Of a stretch of 64,000 nt of DNA, positions 1 through 8,651 are shown piece by piece (the first letter of the stretch is position 1; each line of letters begins with the position of its first letter). The notes beneath the pieces are model-generated. The model was not told the DNA's origin. It ran no database searches and saw only the letters and a list, made by a program, of their open reading frames with translations. The position numbers and the translations under genes were made by a program. The DNA is from Candidatus Gastranaerophilales bacterium HUM_1 (GTDB taxonomy: Bacteria > Cyanobacteriota > Vampirovibrionia > Gastranaerophilales > Gastranaerophilaceae): contig DAAY01000008.1 of assembly GCA_002103105.1 (NCBI GenBank), positions 196,601-260,600 of the forward strand. Reading direction: 5' to 3'.

Positions 1-1
1 T

Positions 2-442
2 GGTAAAGTTATTATTATGTTTCTCGTAACTCATTTTGGAATGTCAAAAGGGATTGCAATTACTATTTTAACCCTACGTTGGCCAGTTGCATTTTTGGCA
101 TTATATTTAATGGCATTTTTAAGTTATTATATCTTGCCTGATTTGAGAGGAAATGAATCGTTTAAAAGAAAAAGTGCTCTTCCAGGGACATTATTTTTTA
201 CAACATTTTGGTTAGTTGGTTCTTGGGGGTTTTCAATATATGTTAATAACTTGAGTACTTACAACCTTGTATATGGAACAATTGGTGCGTTCTTTATTTT
301 AATGGTTTGGTTGTACTATACTTCAATTCTTCTTCTGATTGGCGGAGAAATTAATTCTCAAGTTTATAATCAATTAGAGCATAAATCTAGAGAGATTCAT
401 GAAGAAATTGCAGAATTAAAAAGTCAAATTAAACGAAAATAA
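2..442 (+). CDS. YihY/BrkB-family membrane protein, C-terminal part
   Basis: The reading frame is already open at base 2, so the 5' end lies outside the window. The visible ATG at 17 is internal. About 147 codons remain, against about 280-300 aa for the YihY/BrkB family. At least three hydrophobic helices are visible (WPVAFLALYLMAFLSYYIL, TLFFTTFWLVGSWGFSIY and GAFFILMVWLYYTSILLLI), followed by GGEINSQ, a typical YihY C-terminal signature, and a charged cytoplasmic tail. The family (UPF0761) comprises inner-membrane proteins of poorly known function; older RNase BN labels are wrong. An 80-bp gap with no obvious terminator separates it from prfA. Confidence 0.8.
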   Translation, partial: GKVIIMFLVTHFGMSKGIAITILTLRWPVAFLALYLMAFLSYYILPDLRGNESFKRKSALPGTLFFTTFWLVGSWGFSIYVNNLSTYNLVYGTIGAFFILMVWLYYTSILLLIGGEINSQVYNQLEHKSREIHEEIAELKSQIKRK

Positions 443-522
443 TATTTTTTATATTCGTTTGCCTATTCACTTTTCTTAATCGTTATTTGTAAAAAAAACA
501 TGTTCTTGATATTATCAAGAGT

Positions 523-1605
523 ATGAAAGATATGTTAGATAAAATTCTTCAAATTGAGAAGAAATATAAGGAATTAGGCGAAACGTTGTCTGACCCTGCC
601 GTAATTCAAGATTATAATAAATTCCGTGACTTATCAAAACAAAGAAAAGCGATGGAAGAGACTGTTAATCTTTATTACGAATGGAAAGAAACAACAGAAG
701 CAATAGAAGACGCAAAACAAATGCTTCATGAAGAAAAAGATGAAGATATGCGTAATTTTTTGAAGTCAGAAATTGAAACGAACGAAGCAAAAATCCCAGC
801 TTTTGAAGAAAAAATGAAAGTTTTGTTATTGCCAAGAGATCCGATGGATGATAAAGATATTATGCTTGAAATTCGAGGCGGAGCTGGCGGTGACGAAGCA
901 AACATTTTTGCAGGCGATTTGATGCGTATGTATTTGAGATACGCTGACAAAATGGGCTGGCAAACTCAAATTTTGAGTAAAACTGATTGCGAAGCTGGTG
1001 GAGTTTCAGAAGTTATTATTTCTATGAAAGGTGATAGCATCTATTCTAGATTGAAATATGAATCAGGTGTTCACCGTGTACAAAGAGTTCCAGCGACAGA
1101 ATCTCAAGGTAGAGTTCACACTTCAACCGCTACTGTTGCAGTAATGCCTCAGGTTGATGATGTTGAAGTTAACTTGAATATGAATGATGTTGAAATTACA
1201 ACAGCTAGATCTGGTGGTGCTGGAGGTCAAAACGTAAACAAAGTTGAAACCGCAGCTAGAGTATTCCACAAACCGACAGGAATTATGATTTTCTGTACTG
1301 AAGAACGTTCTCAATTACAAAACAAAGAACGTGCATTGGAAATTCTTAAAGCAAAACTTTACGATATGGAAGTTCAAAAACAAACTAAAGAAATTACAGA
1401 TTTACGTCGTTCTCAAGTTGGTTCTGGGGATAGATCAGAACGTATTAGAACATATAACTTCCCTCAAGGAAGATTGACTGACCATAGATTGAATCATAAC
1501 TTGAACGTATGGACTGTAATTGATGGTGAGTTGGATGAACTAATTGACTTGTTGACCGAATATGATCAAAAGTTGAAATTAGAAAAATTAGCACAAGAGC
1601 AGTAG
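523..1605 (+). CDS. prfA: Peptide chain release factor 1
   Basis: 360 aa, full length for RF1. An N-terminal helical domain is followed by the codon-recognition domain with the RF1-type PAT tripeptide (about residues 189-191, in RVPATESQGRVHTS). The catalytic GGQ loop follows (SGGAGGQNVNKVET, about residue 235), which promotes peptidyl-tRNA hydrolysis in the ribosomal A site at UAA and UAG. The PAT motif, rather than SPF, separates it from RF2. It begins the translation-gene cluster and ends 9 bp before ylxR. The start is ATG at 523; the upstream Shine-Dalgarno is weak (AAGAGT). Confidence 0.97.
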   Translation: MKDMLDKILQIEKKYKELGETLSDPAVIQDYNKFRDLSKQRKAMEETVNLYYEWKETTEAIEDAKQMLHEEKDEDMRNFLKSEIETNEAKIPAFEEKMKVLLLPRDPMDDKDIMLEIRGGAGGDEANIFAGDLMRMYLRYADKMGWQTQILSKTDCEAGGVSEVIISMKGDSIYSRLKYESGVHRVQRVPATESQGRVHTSTATVAVMPQVDDVEVNLNMNDVEITTARSGGAGGQNVNKVETAARVFHKPTGIMIFCTEERSQLQNKERALEILKAKLYDMEVQKQTKEITDLRRSQVGSGDRSERIRTYNFPQGRLTDHRLNHNLNVWTVIDGELDELIDLLTEYDQKLKLEKLAQEQ

Positions 1606-1614
1606 AGGTTACAC

Positions 1615-1869
1615 GTGGTAGATAGACGTTGTGTTAGTTGTTGGCAAGTAAAAAACAGGGATGAACTGATTAAAATAACCGCCAAAAACGACGACGGAAA
1701 AGTCATTGTAAATCCGAATTCTACCACATTTGGCAGATCTGTATATCTTTGCTATAATAAAGCTTGTATAGAAACAGCTTTCAAGAAAAACAAAATTGGA
1801 AAGCATCTGAAAGCCACTATACCAAACGAATTGAAAGGACAATTACTAGATGAGTTACGAAACAGTTAG
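1615..1869 (+). CDS. ylxR: YlxR family RNA-binding protein
   Basis: 84 aa, DUF448/YlxR. The family signature is present: RRCVSCWQVKNRDELIKI near the N-terminus and GRSVYLCYNKACIETAFKKNKIGKHLK in the second half. This basic single-domain protein sits in nusA-ylxR-infB operons in many bacteria and is thought to bind RNA or modulate RNase P. GTG at 1615 is the likely start, 9 bp after prfA. The 3' end overlaps infB by 20 bp, which suggests translational coupling. nusA does not precede it here; prfA takes that place. Confidence 0.88.
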   Translation: MVDRRCVSCWQVKNRDELIKITAKNDDGKVIVNPNSTTFGRSVYLCYNKACIETAFKKNKIGKHLKATIPNELKGQLLDELRNS

Positions 1870-4375
1870 AATAAGTGAATTAGCAAAAGAACTTGGACTT
1901 CCAAGTAAGGAAGTAGTAGAAAAGTTCGCCCAAATAGGAGTTACGAACAAAACTCATTCAAGTACTGTTACTCAAGACCAAATCAAGAGATTAAAATCTT
2001 TCATTGCTGATGGTGGCGTGAAAAAGACATCTAAACCAAAAGCATTCGTTGTAAAAAAAGCTAAAGCAGTTGAAACAGAAACTGAAAAAGCTCCTAAAAA
2101 AGAAGTTGAAACAAAACCAATTGTTGAAAAAGTAGAAAGACCAAAAATCGAAAAAGTTGAAAGACCTAAAGTTGAGGTTGTAAAGCCAGTTAGCAGATTG
2201 GAAATTGTGAGAAGAGCTCCAAGAAAGCCAGTTGTAGAAAAAGTTGAAAGACCTGAAAGACCATCAAGAACTGGTGATAAGAAGTTTACAAGAGGAGAAA
2301 GACCTCAAAATGGCGAAAGAAAATTCCCGCCACGTGGTGATAGACCTCAAAAACCAAATTCTCAAGGGGGAGAAAATAAAGATTTCGCAAATAAAAAACC
2401 TCTTCAAAGAAGAATTATCCCTCAAGATATTTACGAAAATAAAGGACCAGTAAAACGTAAATCTGATGGTAAGAAAAAAGAAAAAGATTTTAACTCTAAA
2501 AAGGAAGAGCAAGAAAGAATTTCATTAGAAAAAGCTGCTGCTCAACACCATAAAAAGAAAATTCAAAAGGTTGAAGAAGTTAAAGAAGTTAAACAAATTG
2601 TTGTTAATCAGCCAATGACTATTTCAGAATTGTCAGATAAAATTCAGAAAACACCAGCTGAAATTGTAAAATTTTTAATGTTAAATGGCGTTATGGCGAC
2701 TGTTAACCAACTAATTGATGTTGATGTTATCAAAAAAGTTTGTGCAGAATATGAAATAGAAGTTCTTGATGAAGATATAGATGCTTATATCGAACAAGAA
2801 ATGGAAAAAGAAGAAAAAGCGAAAGCGTTAACAGAAGTTGACAAAAAATTATTAAAACGTAGAGCTCCTGTAATTAGTATTATGGGTCACGTTGACCATG
2901 GTAAAACTACGTTATTAGATAGTATTCGTGCTTCAAAACACAAAATTGTAGCATCTGAAGTTGGGGGCATTACACAGTCAATTGGTGCTTATACAGTTTA
3001 TCTTGGTGATAAAAATGAAAAGAAAATTGTATTCTTAGATACTCCAGGTCACGAAGCCTTTACAGAAATGAGAGCTAGAGGTGCAAAGGCAACTGATATC
3101 GCAATTTTGGTTGTTGCCGCCGATGATGGTATTATGCCTCAAACTATCGAAGCTATTAACCACGCAAAAGCCGCTGAAATTCCTATCATTGTTGCAGTTA
3201 ACAAAGTTGATAAACCAGGAGCAAACCCTGATAGAGTATTGCAACAATTGACAGAACATGGTTTGGTTCCAGAAGAATGGGGTGGAGATACAATTACTGT
3301 AAAAGTTTCAGCACTTCAAGGAACTGGTATTGATGAATTGTTAGAATACATCTTGCTTGTTGCAGATGTTCAAGATTTGAAGGCTAACCCTAAAGCAGAA
3401 GCTTCAGGTGTTGTAATTGAAGCAAACTTAGATAAGGGTAAAGGTCCTGTTGCTACACTTCTTGTTCAAAATGGAACATTAAGAGCTGGAAATTGTATCG
3501 TTGTAGGAACTGCTTGCGGTAGAGTAAGAGCCTTGTTATCAGATAGTGGGGAAAGAATTCAAAAGGCAGAACCTTCTACTCCAGTTGAGGTGTTAGGTTT
3601 GTCAGAAGTTCCACAAGCTGGTGACCATTTTGAAGTTGTTAAAAATGAAAAAGAAATGAAGGCAATTGTTGCTGATAGAAAAGAAAAAGAACGTGATAAG
3701 AGATTAGAAGCTATGCTTCCTGCTCATATAAGACGTGAATCAGTTGGAGATGATGATATCCCTCAATTGAACTTAATTATCAAGGCAAATACTCACGGTT
3801 CAGCAGAAGCTGTTGCTCAAGCAATTGCTCAAGTTGAATCTAAAGAAATTACAACAAAAATTATTCACGTTGGTGTTGGTGATATTTCGGAAGCCGATGT
3901 TATGCTTGCAGCAGCATCAAATGCTTTAATTTTAGGATTTACCGTAAAAGAAGATGGAAATGCTTTAGCTTCTGCTGAAAGAGAAGGTGTAACAATCAAA
4001 AAATACGATATCATTTATCAATTGTTAGAAGATGTTGAAAAGACATTGTTATCGCTTCTTGAACCAGAAATTAAAGAAGTTGAACTTGGTAAAGCTGAAA
4101 TTCGTCAAGTGTTCACAATTGGTAAAACAAATAAAATTGCTGGATGTTATGTTACAGAAGGTAAGATTGTCCGTTCAAAAGATGCTGTTCTTTATAGAAA
4201 TGGTGAAGAAATCTTTAGAGGTGCAATTGACCAATTGAAACGTTTCAAAGATGATGTAAAAGAAGTTGCACAAGGCTTTGAATGTGGTATTTCATTCAGC
4301 AAGTTCAATGATATTCAGATTGGTGATATTATTGAAGTTTCAACAAAAGAAGAAGTTGAAAGAAAAAGTTTGTAA
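1850..4375 (+). CDS. infB: Translation initiation factor IF-2
   Basis: 841 aa. The N-terminus carries an IF2N motif (SELAKELGLPSKEVVEKF) and a long Lys/Glu/Arg-rich low-complexity linker (about residues 50-250), then a second IF2N domain. The GTPase domain follows: G1 GHVDHGKTT near 345-353, G3 DTPGHE and G4 NKVD. Domains II, III and IV (which bind fMet-tRNA) complete the C-terminus. IF2 loads initiator tRNA on the 30S subunit and promotes subunit joining. The linker repeats short VEKVERP-like units. ATG at 1850 lies inside ylxR. Confidence 0.97.
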   Translation: MSYETVRISELAKELGLPSKEVVEKFAQIGVTNKTHSSTVTQDQIKRLKSFIADGGVKKTSKPKAFVVKKAKAVETETEKAPKKEVETKPIVEKVERPKIEKVERPKVEVVKPVSRLEIVRRAPRKPVVEKVERPERPSRTGDKKFTRGERPQNGERKFPPRGDRPQKPNSQGGENKDFANKKPLQRRIIPQDIYENKGPVKRKSDGKKKEKDFNSKKEEQERISLEKAAAQHHKKKIQKVEEVKEVKQIVVNQPMTISELSDKIQKTPAEIVKFLMLNGVMATVNQLIDVDVIKKVCAEYEIEVLDEDIDAYIEQEMEKEEKAKALTEVDKKLLKRRAPVISIMGHVDHGKTTLLDSIRASKHKIVASEVGGITQSIGAYTVYLGDKNEKKIVFLDTPGHEAFTEMRARGAKATDIAILVVAADDGIMPQTIEAINHAKAAEIPIIVAVNKVDKPGANPDRVLQQLTEHGLVPEEWGGDTITVKVSALQGTGIDELLEYILLVADVQDLKANPKAEASGVVIEANLDKGKGPVATLLVQNGTLRAGNCIVVGTACGRVRALLSDSGERIQKAEPSTPVEVLGLSEVPQAGDHFEVVKNEKEMKAIVADRKEKERDKRLEAMLPAHIRRESVGDDDIPQLNLIIKANTHGSAEAVAQAIAQVESKEITTKIIHVGVGDISEADVMLAAASNALILGFTVKEDGNALASAEREGVTIKKYDIIYQLLEDVEKTLLSLLEPEIKEVELGKAEIRQVFTIGKTNKIAGCYVTEGKIVRSKDAVLYRNGEEIFRGAIDQLKRFKDDVKEVAQGFECGISFSKFNDIQIGDIIEVSTKEEVERKSL

Positions 4376-4426
4376 TTAGTACAAAAAATTTAAAAATTAT
4401 GTTGTAATACAAATAAAATCATGTAG

Positions 4427-4446
4427 GTCGGCTTTACCAAGCCGAC
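4427..4446. repeat. GTCGGCTT inverted repeat after infB
   Basis: GTCGGCTT at 4427-4434 pairs perfectly with AAGCCGAC at 4439-4446 around a 4-nt loop. No clean T-tract follows (CTTTAACTTTATTC). The same arms recur after rbfA at 4914-4940, so this may be a repeated palindrome used as a weak terminator or mRNA-stabilising hairpin. Confidence 0.6.
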
Positions 4447-4520
4447 TTTAACTTTATTCTAAAAGATGGGGCGGTTCACTAATCCTCCTAACAAGATTGA
4501 AATGAAAAATATTTATTTTA

Positions 4521-4529
4521 TGTTATAAT
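4521..4529 (+). promoter_or_regulatory. Extended -10 promoter for rbfA
   Basis: TGTTATAAT is an extended -10 (TGn plus TATAAT at 4524-4529), 23 bp before the rbfA ATG. No good -35 lies at 17 bp. It would let rbfA-truB be transcribed independently of the infB operon. Confidence 0.45.
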
Positions 4530-4551
4530 CTCTAATAACAAGGAGATTATT

Positions 4552-4899
4552 ATGACATTACGAAACGAAAGAGTTAGAAAAGAATTGATGCGTGACATTT
4601 CCGAAATTTTGCGTAAAGAAATCAGAGGTCTTGAAGGAGTAGTTTCAATTGTTGACGTTGAGGTTTCTCACGACAATTCTTTTGCAAAAGTTATATATAG
4701 CGTTCTAGGTTCAGAAGAACAAATCGAAAAAACTAAATCTGTTATCGAAAAAAGTACTGCAAAAATCCGATACAATGTTGGTAAAGTTTTGAGATTGAGA
4801 TTAACTCCAGAATTGAGATTTGTTTATACAAATGGTCTTGAAGAATCTTCTCGTGTTGTAGATTTAATCAATAAAATTTCACGTGGTGAAATTAAATAG
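4552..4899 (+). CDS. rbfA: 30S ribosome-binding factor A
   Basis: 115 aa, normal RbfA length, single KH-type domain. It opens with RNERVRKELMRDISEILRKEI and contains the typical VSIVDVEVSHDNSFAKVIYSV and LRLTPELRFVYTNGLEES segments. RbfA binds the 30S subunit and helps 16S rRNA maturation near helix 1. The Shine-Dalgarno AAGGAG lies 8 bp before the ATG. It lies between infB and truB, the usual neighbourhood. Confidence 0.93.
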   Translation: MTLRNERVRKELMRDISEILRKEIRGLEGVVSIVDVEVSHDNSFAKVIYSVLGSEEQIEKTKSVIEKSTAKIRYNVGKVLRLRLTPELRFVYTNGLEESSRVVDLINKISRGEIK

Positions 4900-4913
4900 T
4901 TATAAAATTTTTA

Positions 4914-4940
4914 TAAGTCGGCTTGTGTAAAGCCGACTTA
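4914..4940. repeat. AAGTCGGCTT inverted repeat after rbfA
   Basis: TAAGTCGGCTT at 4914-4924 pairs perfectly over 11 bp with AAGCCGACTTA at 4930-4940 (loop GTGTA). The core is the same as at 4427-4446. There is no poly-T on the plus side. It sits 36 bp before truB. Confidence 0.6.
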
Positions 4941-4975
4941 AATTTGAATAAACAAGGCACGAGGAAATAGCACGA

Positions 4976-5863
4976 ATGGTAGATAAAAAACAGCCTCAAT
5001 TATTTGGATTTTTGAATATTTATAAACCTAAAGGGATGACATCTTTTGATGTTGTTGCAAGGCTTCGTCGTGTCACAAAAATCAAACAGATTGGGCATAC
5101 TGGAACTCTTGATCCTTTTGCCGTTGGAGTTTTGCCTATTTGTATTGGAAAATCTACCAGGCTTATTGAATATTTAGATGATGATAAAGAATATTTGGCG
5201 ACTGTTCAGTTTGGGAAAGATACAGATACCTATGATTTAGATGGTACTGTTACTAAAACTTATGACAAAAAAATAACTCAAGAAGATTTAATTTCTATTT
5301 TAGATGATTTTCGAGGAGAAATAGAACAACTACCTCCAATCTATTCGGCAATAAAAGTAAATGGGAAAAAACTATACGAATATGCTAGAAATGGCGAAGA
5401 AGTTGAAATAAAACCTCGCAAAGTCTTTATTTCAAAGCTAGAACTAGAAAGTTTTGATTATGAAAAACAGGAAGCAAAAATTCTTGTTGGCTGTTCAAAG
5501 GGTACTTATATTCGTTCAATTGCATATGATATAGGACAAAAATTGGACTGTGGAGGATATTTGACAGCCTTGGAAAGGACGAAAGCAGGTCTATTTAACA
5601 AGGAACATTCAATACCATTGGAAAATTTTAGTGAAATTTCTGATGTTATGACCAATTTAGTTAATCCTCTGGATGTTCTTTCGTTACCTAAGGTTGAACT
5701 TAATGACATCGAAAAAGAACGTGTAAATCACGGTATGGCTATATATAATAAAGGATTTAAAAATTCAGATATTGTAATTTTAGTTTATGGTGGTAGAATA
5801 CATGCTATAGGAATGGTAAAAGAAAATCAAATTTTGGTAAAAAAAGTATTTGAGGTGTTATGA
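4976..5863 (+). CDS. truB: tRNA pseudouridine(55) synthase
   Basis: 295 aa. The catalytic motif GHTGTLDPFAVGVLPICIG carries the nucleophilic Asp near residue 46. GKSTRL and the KVNGKKLYEYAR and CSKGTYIRSIAYDIG blocks are all typical of TruB. The enzyme isomerises U55 to pseudouridine in the T-loop of tRNAs. The Shine-Dalgarno GAGGA precedes ATG at 4976. The 3' end overlaps the next gene by 4 bp (ATGA), so the following envelope gene is probably co-transcribed. Confidence 0.95.
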   Translation: MVDKKQPQLFGFLNIYKPKGMTSFDVVARLRRVTKIKQIGHTGTLDPFAVGVLPICIGKSTRLIEYLDDDKEYLATVQFGKDTDTYDLDGTVTKTYDKKITQEDLISILDDFRGEIEQLPPIYSAIKVNGKKLYEYARNGEEVEIKPRKVFISKLELESFDYEKQEAKILVGCSKGTYIRSIAYDIGQKLDCGGYLTALERTKAGLFNKEHSIPLENFSEISDVMTNLVNPLDVLSLPKVELNDIEKERVNHGMAIYNKGFKNSDIVILVYGGRIHAIGMVKENQILVKKVFEVL

Positions 5864-6708
5864 AAAAGATTATTTTATTGTTAGGCGTTTTATTATTAGC
5901 AAATACAGCAGCGATGGCTGAATGTGATTATCAGTGCGTTGCTCCATATAATATGAATTCAAAATTGAGAACTGTTGCTGGTGCGGTTACTGGTGTAAAT
6001 TTTGTATCAGAAAAAGTGGCTCAATCTGTGTTAAAGAAAGCAATTTCAAAGACGTTAACGGGTGATGAAATAAAAGTTAATTTGGATTCATACAGCTCAA
6101 AAGATTTGAAAAATGGTATTTTTAAATCTTTAACCCTTAAAGGTAAAAACGTTAAGGTTAATGATATTTATTTAACTTCATTGGATATGAAAACACTTTG
6201 TGATTTCAACTATATCAAACAATCAGATGGAGATGTTATATTTATGGAAGATTTTCCAATGTCATTTAATATAACTCTTTCACCAGAAGATATTAATAGA
6301 ACTATGCAAACTCAAAAATATCAAAAAGTTATTGACGATTTGAATAAAGTTGGTCAATCTTACGGTTTTGGAGTAAAGATTTCTTCAACAAAAGTTGCTA
6401 TCAAGAGTGGTAAATTCTACTATGTAATCGGAATTTCAATCCCATTTGTTAGACAGGAACAAAAAATTACAGTAGAATCAAACTTTACTGCTAAAAAAGG
6501 TAAAATCCAATTTGCAAATACTCAACTTATCACAAGAGGCTTGAGTATGGATTTGCAAAAACTTGATTTTATTCTTAATTACTTAAATCCACTTGATTTC
6601 TCAGTGAGAATTTTGGATAATAAAGATGCAAAGGTTTCTGTAGATAGTGTTGATATTAAAAATAATCAAATCGTAACAAGCGGTGTTGTTGTTATACCAA
6701 AGGACTAA
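5860..6708 (+). CDS. DUF2993/LmeA-like exported lipid-binding protein
   Basis: 282 aa with a clear signal peptide (MKKIILLLGVLLLANTAAMAE, cleavage near residue 20). The rest resembles the DUF2993/LmeA group: alternating beta segments such as GKNVKVNDIYLTSLDMKTLC and a C-terminal block with VRILDNKDAKVSVDSVDIKNNQIVTSG. Such proteins are common in cyanobacteria and actinobacteria and are thought to handle lipids in the envelope. It overlaps truB by 4 bp and is followed after 9 bp by the GerMN gene. The family call is moderately secure; the ligand is unknown. Confidence 0.6.
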   Translation: MKKIILLLGVLLLANTAAMAECDYQCVAPYNMNSKLRTVAGAVTGVNFVSEKVAQSVLKKAISKTLTGDEIKVNLDSYSSKDLKNGIFKSLTLKGKNVKVNDIYLTSLDMKTLCDFNYIKQSDGDVIFMEDFPMSFNITLSPEDINRTMQTQKYQKVIDDLNKVGQSYGFGVKISSTKVAIKSGKFYYVIGISIPFVRQEQKITVESNFTAKKGKIQFANTQLITRGLSMDLQKLDFILNYLNPLDFSVRILDNKDAKVSVDSVDIKNNQIVTSGVVVIPKD

Positions 6709-6717
6709 GGAATTTAT

Positions 6718-7314
6718 ATGAATAAGAATCAAAAAGTATTATTAGTATTTATCGGATTTTGTATGTGCATAGTTGTTGGACTTATAGCGTTTAATGTGCT
6801 TATGCCAAAACCAGAAGTTCAACCTGATGATATTCAAGTTTCAGAACGTTCAGTAGAAGAAGAAGTTGCACAACCCGAAACAAAGTCTAAAGAATACGTA
6901 AATGTATATTTTATTGGTAAAAATGAACACAATGAAGAAGTTTATAAAGCTGTAAAAAGGCTTTATAACAAGGATGTTGATGGTAGCAAAATTAGATTTT
7001 CAATAAATGCACTTATTCAAGGTCCTAAACAGGAAGAAAGACAACGTGGTGTTTATACTGAAGTTCCTTCAGGTTCAGAGATTATAAATATATCAGAACA
7101 AAAAGATAAAGTTATTATCAACTTAAACTCTGCGTTCGTAAATGGTGGCGGAACTGATAGTCTTTATAAAAGATTGTATCAATTAATAAAAACTGCTAGA
7201 TTAAACTCTAATTTACCAGTATATTTGTATATTGATAATCAAAGGGCTGATGTTGTAGGTGGAGAAGGTATTATGCTAACTCAACCACTAAGTAATTCAT
7301 CTTTGGACAACTAA
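6718..7314 (+). CDS. GerMN-domain protein
   Basis: 198 aa. One N-terminal transmembrane helix (VLLVFIGFCMCIVVGLIAFNVLM) is followed by an acidic linker and a GerMN (sporulation/germination GerM) domain: VYFIGKNEHNEEVYKAVKRL, INALIQGPKQEER, VIINLNSAFVNGGGTDSLYKRLYQLIKTA. GerMN domains occur in envelope or peptidoglycan proteins well outside spore-formers, including cyanobacteria, so sporulation is not implied. The gene lies 9 bp after the LmeA-like gene, in the same operon. Confidence 0.75.
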   Translation: MNKNQKVLLVFIGFCMCIVVGLIAFNVLMPKPEVQPDDIQVSERSVEEEVAQPETKSKEYVNVYFIGKNEHNEEVYKAVKRLYNKDVDGSKIRFSINALIQGPKQEERQRGVYTEVPSGSEIINISEQKDKVIINLNSAFVNGGGTDSLYKRLYQLIKTARLNSNLPVYLYIDNQRADVVGGEGIMLTQPLSNSSLDN

Positions 7315-7320
7315 TTTGAT

Positions 7321-7590
7321 ATGATTGAGAAAGATTTAGATTATTATTTAAACTTAAATTGGACATTGATAGAAGGGCAAGATTTAGATTTTGATGGCAA
7401 TCCCTACTATTATATCGAAATAAAAGAAATCCCTAGTTTTACGTTTTGTGCAAAAACTCTGGCAAGAGCAAGAGAAAATTACAAAAAACAGTTAAAATTA
7501 TCTTTGCAAGTAATGCTTGAGTGCGGGGATCATATTATTGAACCTGGTGAAGAACCAGATGAACCAGATTGGGAAAGTCTATGTCCATAG
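7321..7590 (+). CDS. HicB-like small protein, orphan
   Basis: 89 aa, very acidic C-terminus. The middle (YYIEIKEIPSFTFCAKTLARARENYKKQLKLSLQVMLECGDHIIEPGEEP) fits the HicB partial RNase-H-like fold, a beta-strand followed by two helices. No HicA toxin lies beside it and no C-terminal DNA-binding domain is visible. It follows the GerMN gene by 6 bp. A stand-alone role, not an antitoxin role, is possible. Assignment rests on pattern only. Confidence 0.5.
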   Translation: MIEKDLDYYLNLNWTLIEGQDLDFDGNPYYYIEIKEIPSFTFCAKTLARARENYKKQLKLSLQVMLECGDHIIEPGEEPDEPDWESLCP

Positions 7591-7655
7591 TTAGAATTTT
7601 GGAATAAAGAATTTTAAAATTATAGGCGTAATCACTTATGGGCTTTCCTTTAAAA

Positions 7656-7671
7656 TGTAACAAATGTTACA
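7656..7671. promoter_or_regulatory. CRP/NtcA-type palindrome upstream of glyQ
   Basis: TGTAACAAATGTTACA has 6-bp perfect arms and matches the GTA-N8-TAC spacing of cyanobacterial NtcA boxes, as well as the general TGT-N10-ACA layout of CRP-family sites. A GTTACATA/GTTGAAAT pair with 11-bp spacing (7666-7684) overlaps its right half. It lies 75-90 bp before the glyQ start. A possible -10 is TACTAT at 7687-7692. Binding is inferred. Confidence 0.45.
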
Positions 7672-7745
7672 TAAAAGTTGAAATATTACTATGTCGGTAA
7701 TACGATAGAGTAACGAGTGTAGATAGTACAATATTGGAATATGTT

Positions 7746-8636
7746 ATGGCATTAAATTTTCAAGAATTAGTTTTTAACTTACAAAAGTTTTGGTCAGATT
7801 ATGGTTGTATAATTCAACAACCTTATGATATTGAAAAAGGGGCTTCTACAATGAACCCTGCAACTTTCTTGCGTTCTTTAGGTCCTGAACCTTGGAACAC
7901 TGCAATGATTGAACCTTGCAGACGTCCAACTGACGCAAGATATGGTGAAAACCCAAACAGACTTGGTCACTACTTCCAGTTCCAAGTTATTCTAAAACCT
8001 TCGCCAGATAATGCTCAAGAACTTTATTTAAAGAGTTTGGAAGCTATGGGTATTGATTTGAAGGAACACGATGTAAGATTTGTAGAAGATAACTGGGAAT
8101 CACCAACTTTAGGTGCAGCTGGTGTAGGCTGGGAAGTTTGGTTAGATGGAATGGAAGTTACTCAATTTACATATTTCCAACAAGTTGGTGGTGTAGAGGT
8201 TAAACCTGTTGCACTTGAATTGACTTATGGTTTGGAACGTATCGCTATGTATCTTCAAAATAAAGAATCAGTATATGACATTATGTGGAATGATACATTA
8301 AAATATGGTGATATTTATTTGCAAAATGAAATTGAAACTTCTAAATATAATTTTGAAGTTTCTGATACTGATGCATTATTCAAAATGTTCGATTTGTATC
8401 AAAAAGAAGTAGATAATTGTTTGGCTGCAAAACTTGTTTTGCCTGCTTATGATTACGTTTTAAAATGTTCTCATACTTTTAACCTTTTGGATGCTCACGG
8501 GGTTATTAGTAAAGATGAAAGAAATAACTTTATAGGAAGAGTAAGAACTATGGCATCTGCTGTTGCAAGAATGTACGTAGAACAACGAGAAGCAATGGGC
8601 TTCCCTCTTTGTAAAAAAGAAACAGGTGTAGTTTAA
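7746..8636 (+). CDS. glyQ: Glycyl-tRNA synthetase alpha subunit
   Basis: 296 aa from ATG 7746. An in-frame TTG at 7734 would add four residues, but MALNFQELVFNLQKFW matches the normal GlyQ start. Family blocks are intact: GCIIQQPYDIEKGASTMNP, FLRSLGPEPWNTAMIEPCRRPTDARYGENPNRLGHYFQFQV and VTQFTYFQQVGG. It is the class II catalytic subunit of the alpha2-beta2 enzyme that charges tRNA-Gly. The beta subunit gene glyS is not in this window, although the two are often adjacent. Two amino-acid permeases follow at 15-bp spacing. Confidence 0.95.
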   Translation: MALNFQELVFNLQKFWSDYGCIIQQPYDIEKGASTMNPATFLRSLGPEPWNTAMIEPCRRPTDARYGENPNRLGHYFQFQVILKPSPDNAQELYLKSLEAMGIDLKEHDVRFVEDNWESPTLGAAGVGWEVWLDGMEVTQFTYFQQVGGVEVKPVALELTYGLERIAMYLQNKESVYDIMWNDTLKYGDIYLQNEIETSKYNFEVSDTDALFKMFDLYQKEVDNCLAAKLVLPAYDYVLKCSHTFNLLDAHGVISKDERNNFIGRVRTMASAVARMYVEQREAMGFPLCKKETGVV

Positions 8637-8651
8637 ATATAAGGAATGTAA

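Noticed and set aside
4427..4940. The GTCGGCTT hairpins as Rho-independent terminators
   Set aside because: Neither is followed by a usable T-tract on the plus strand, so the call was left as repeats.
6718..7314. GerMN protein as evidence of sporulation
   Set aside because: GerMN domains are common in non-sporulating bacteria and no sporulation gene is in the window.
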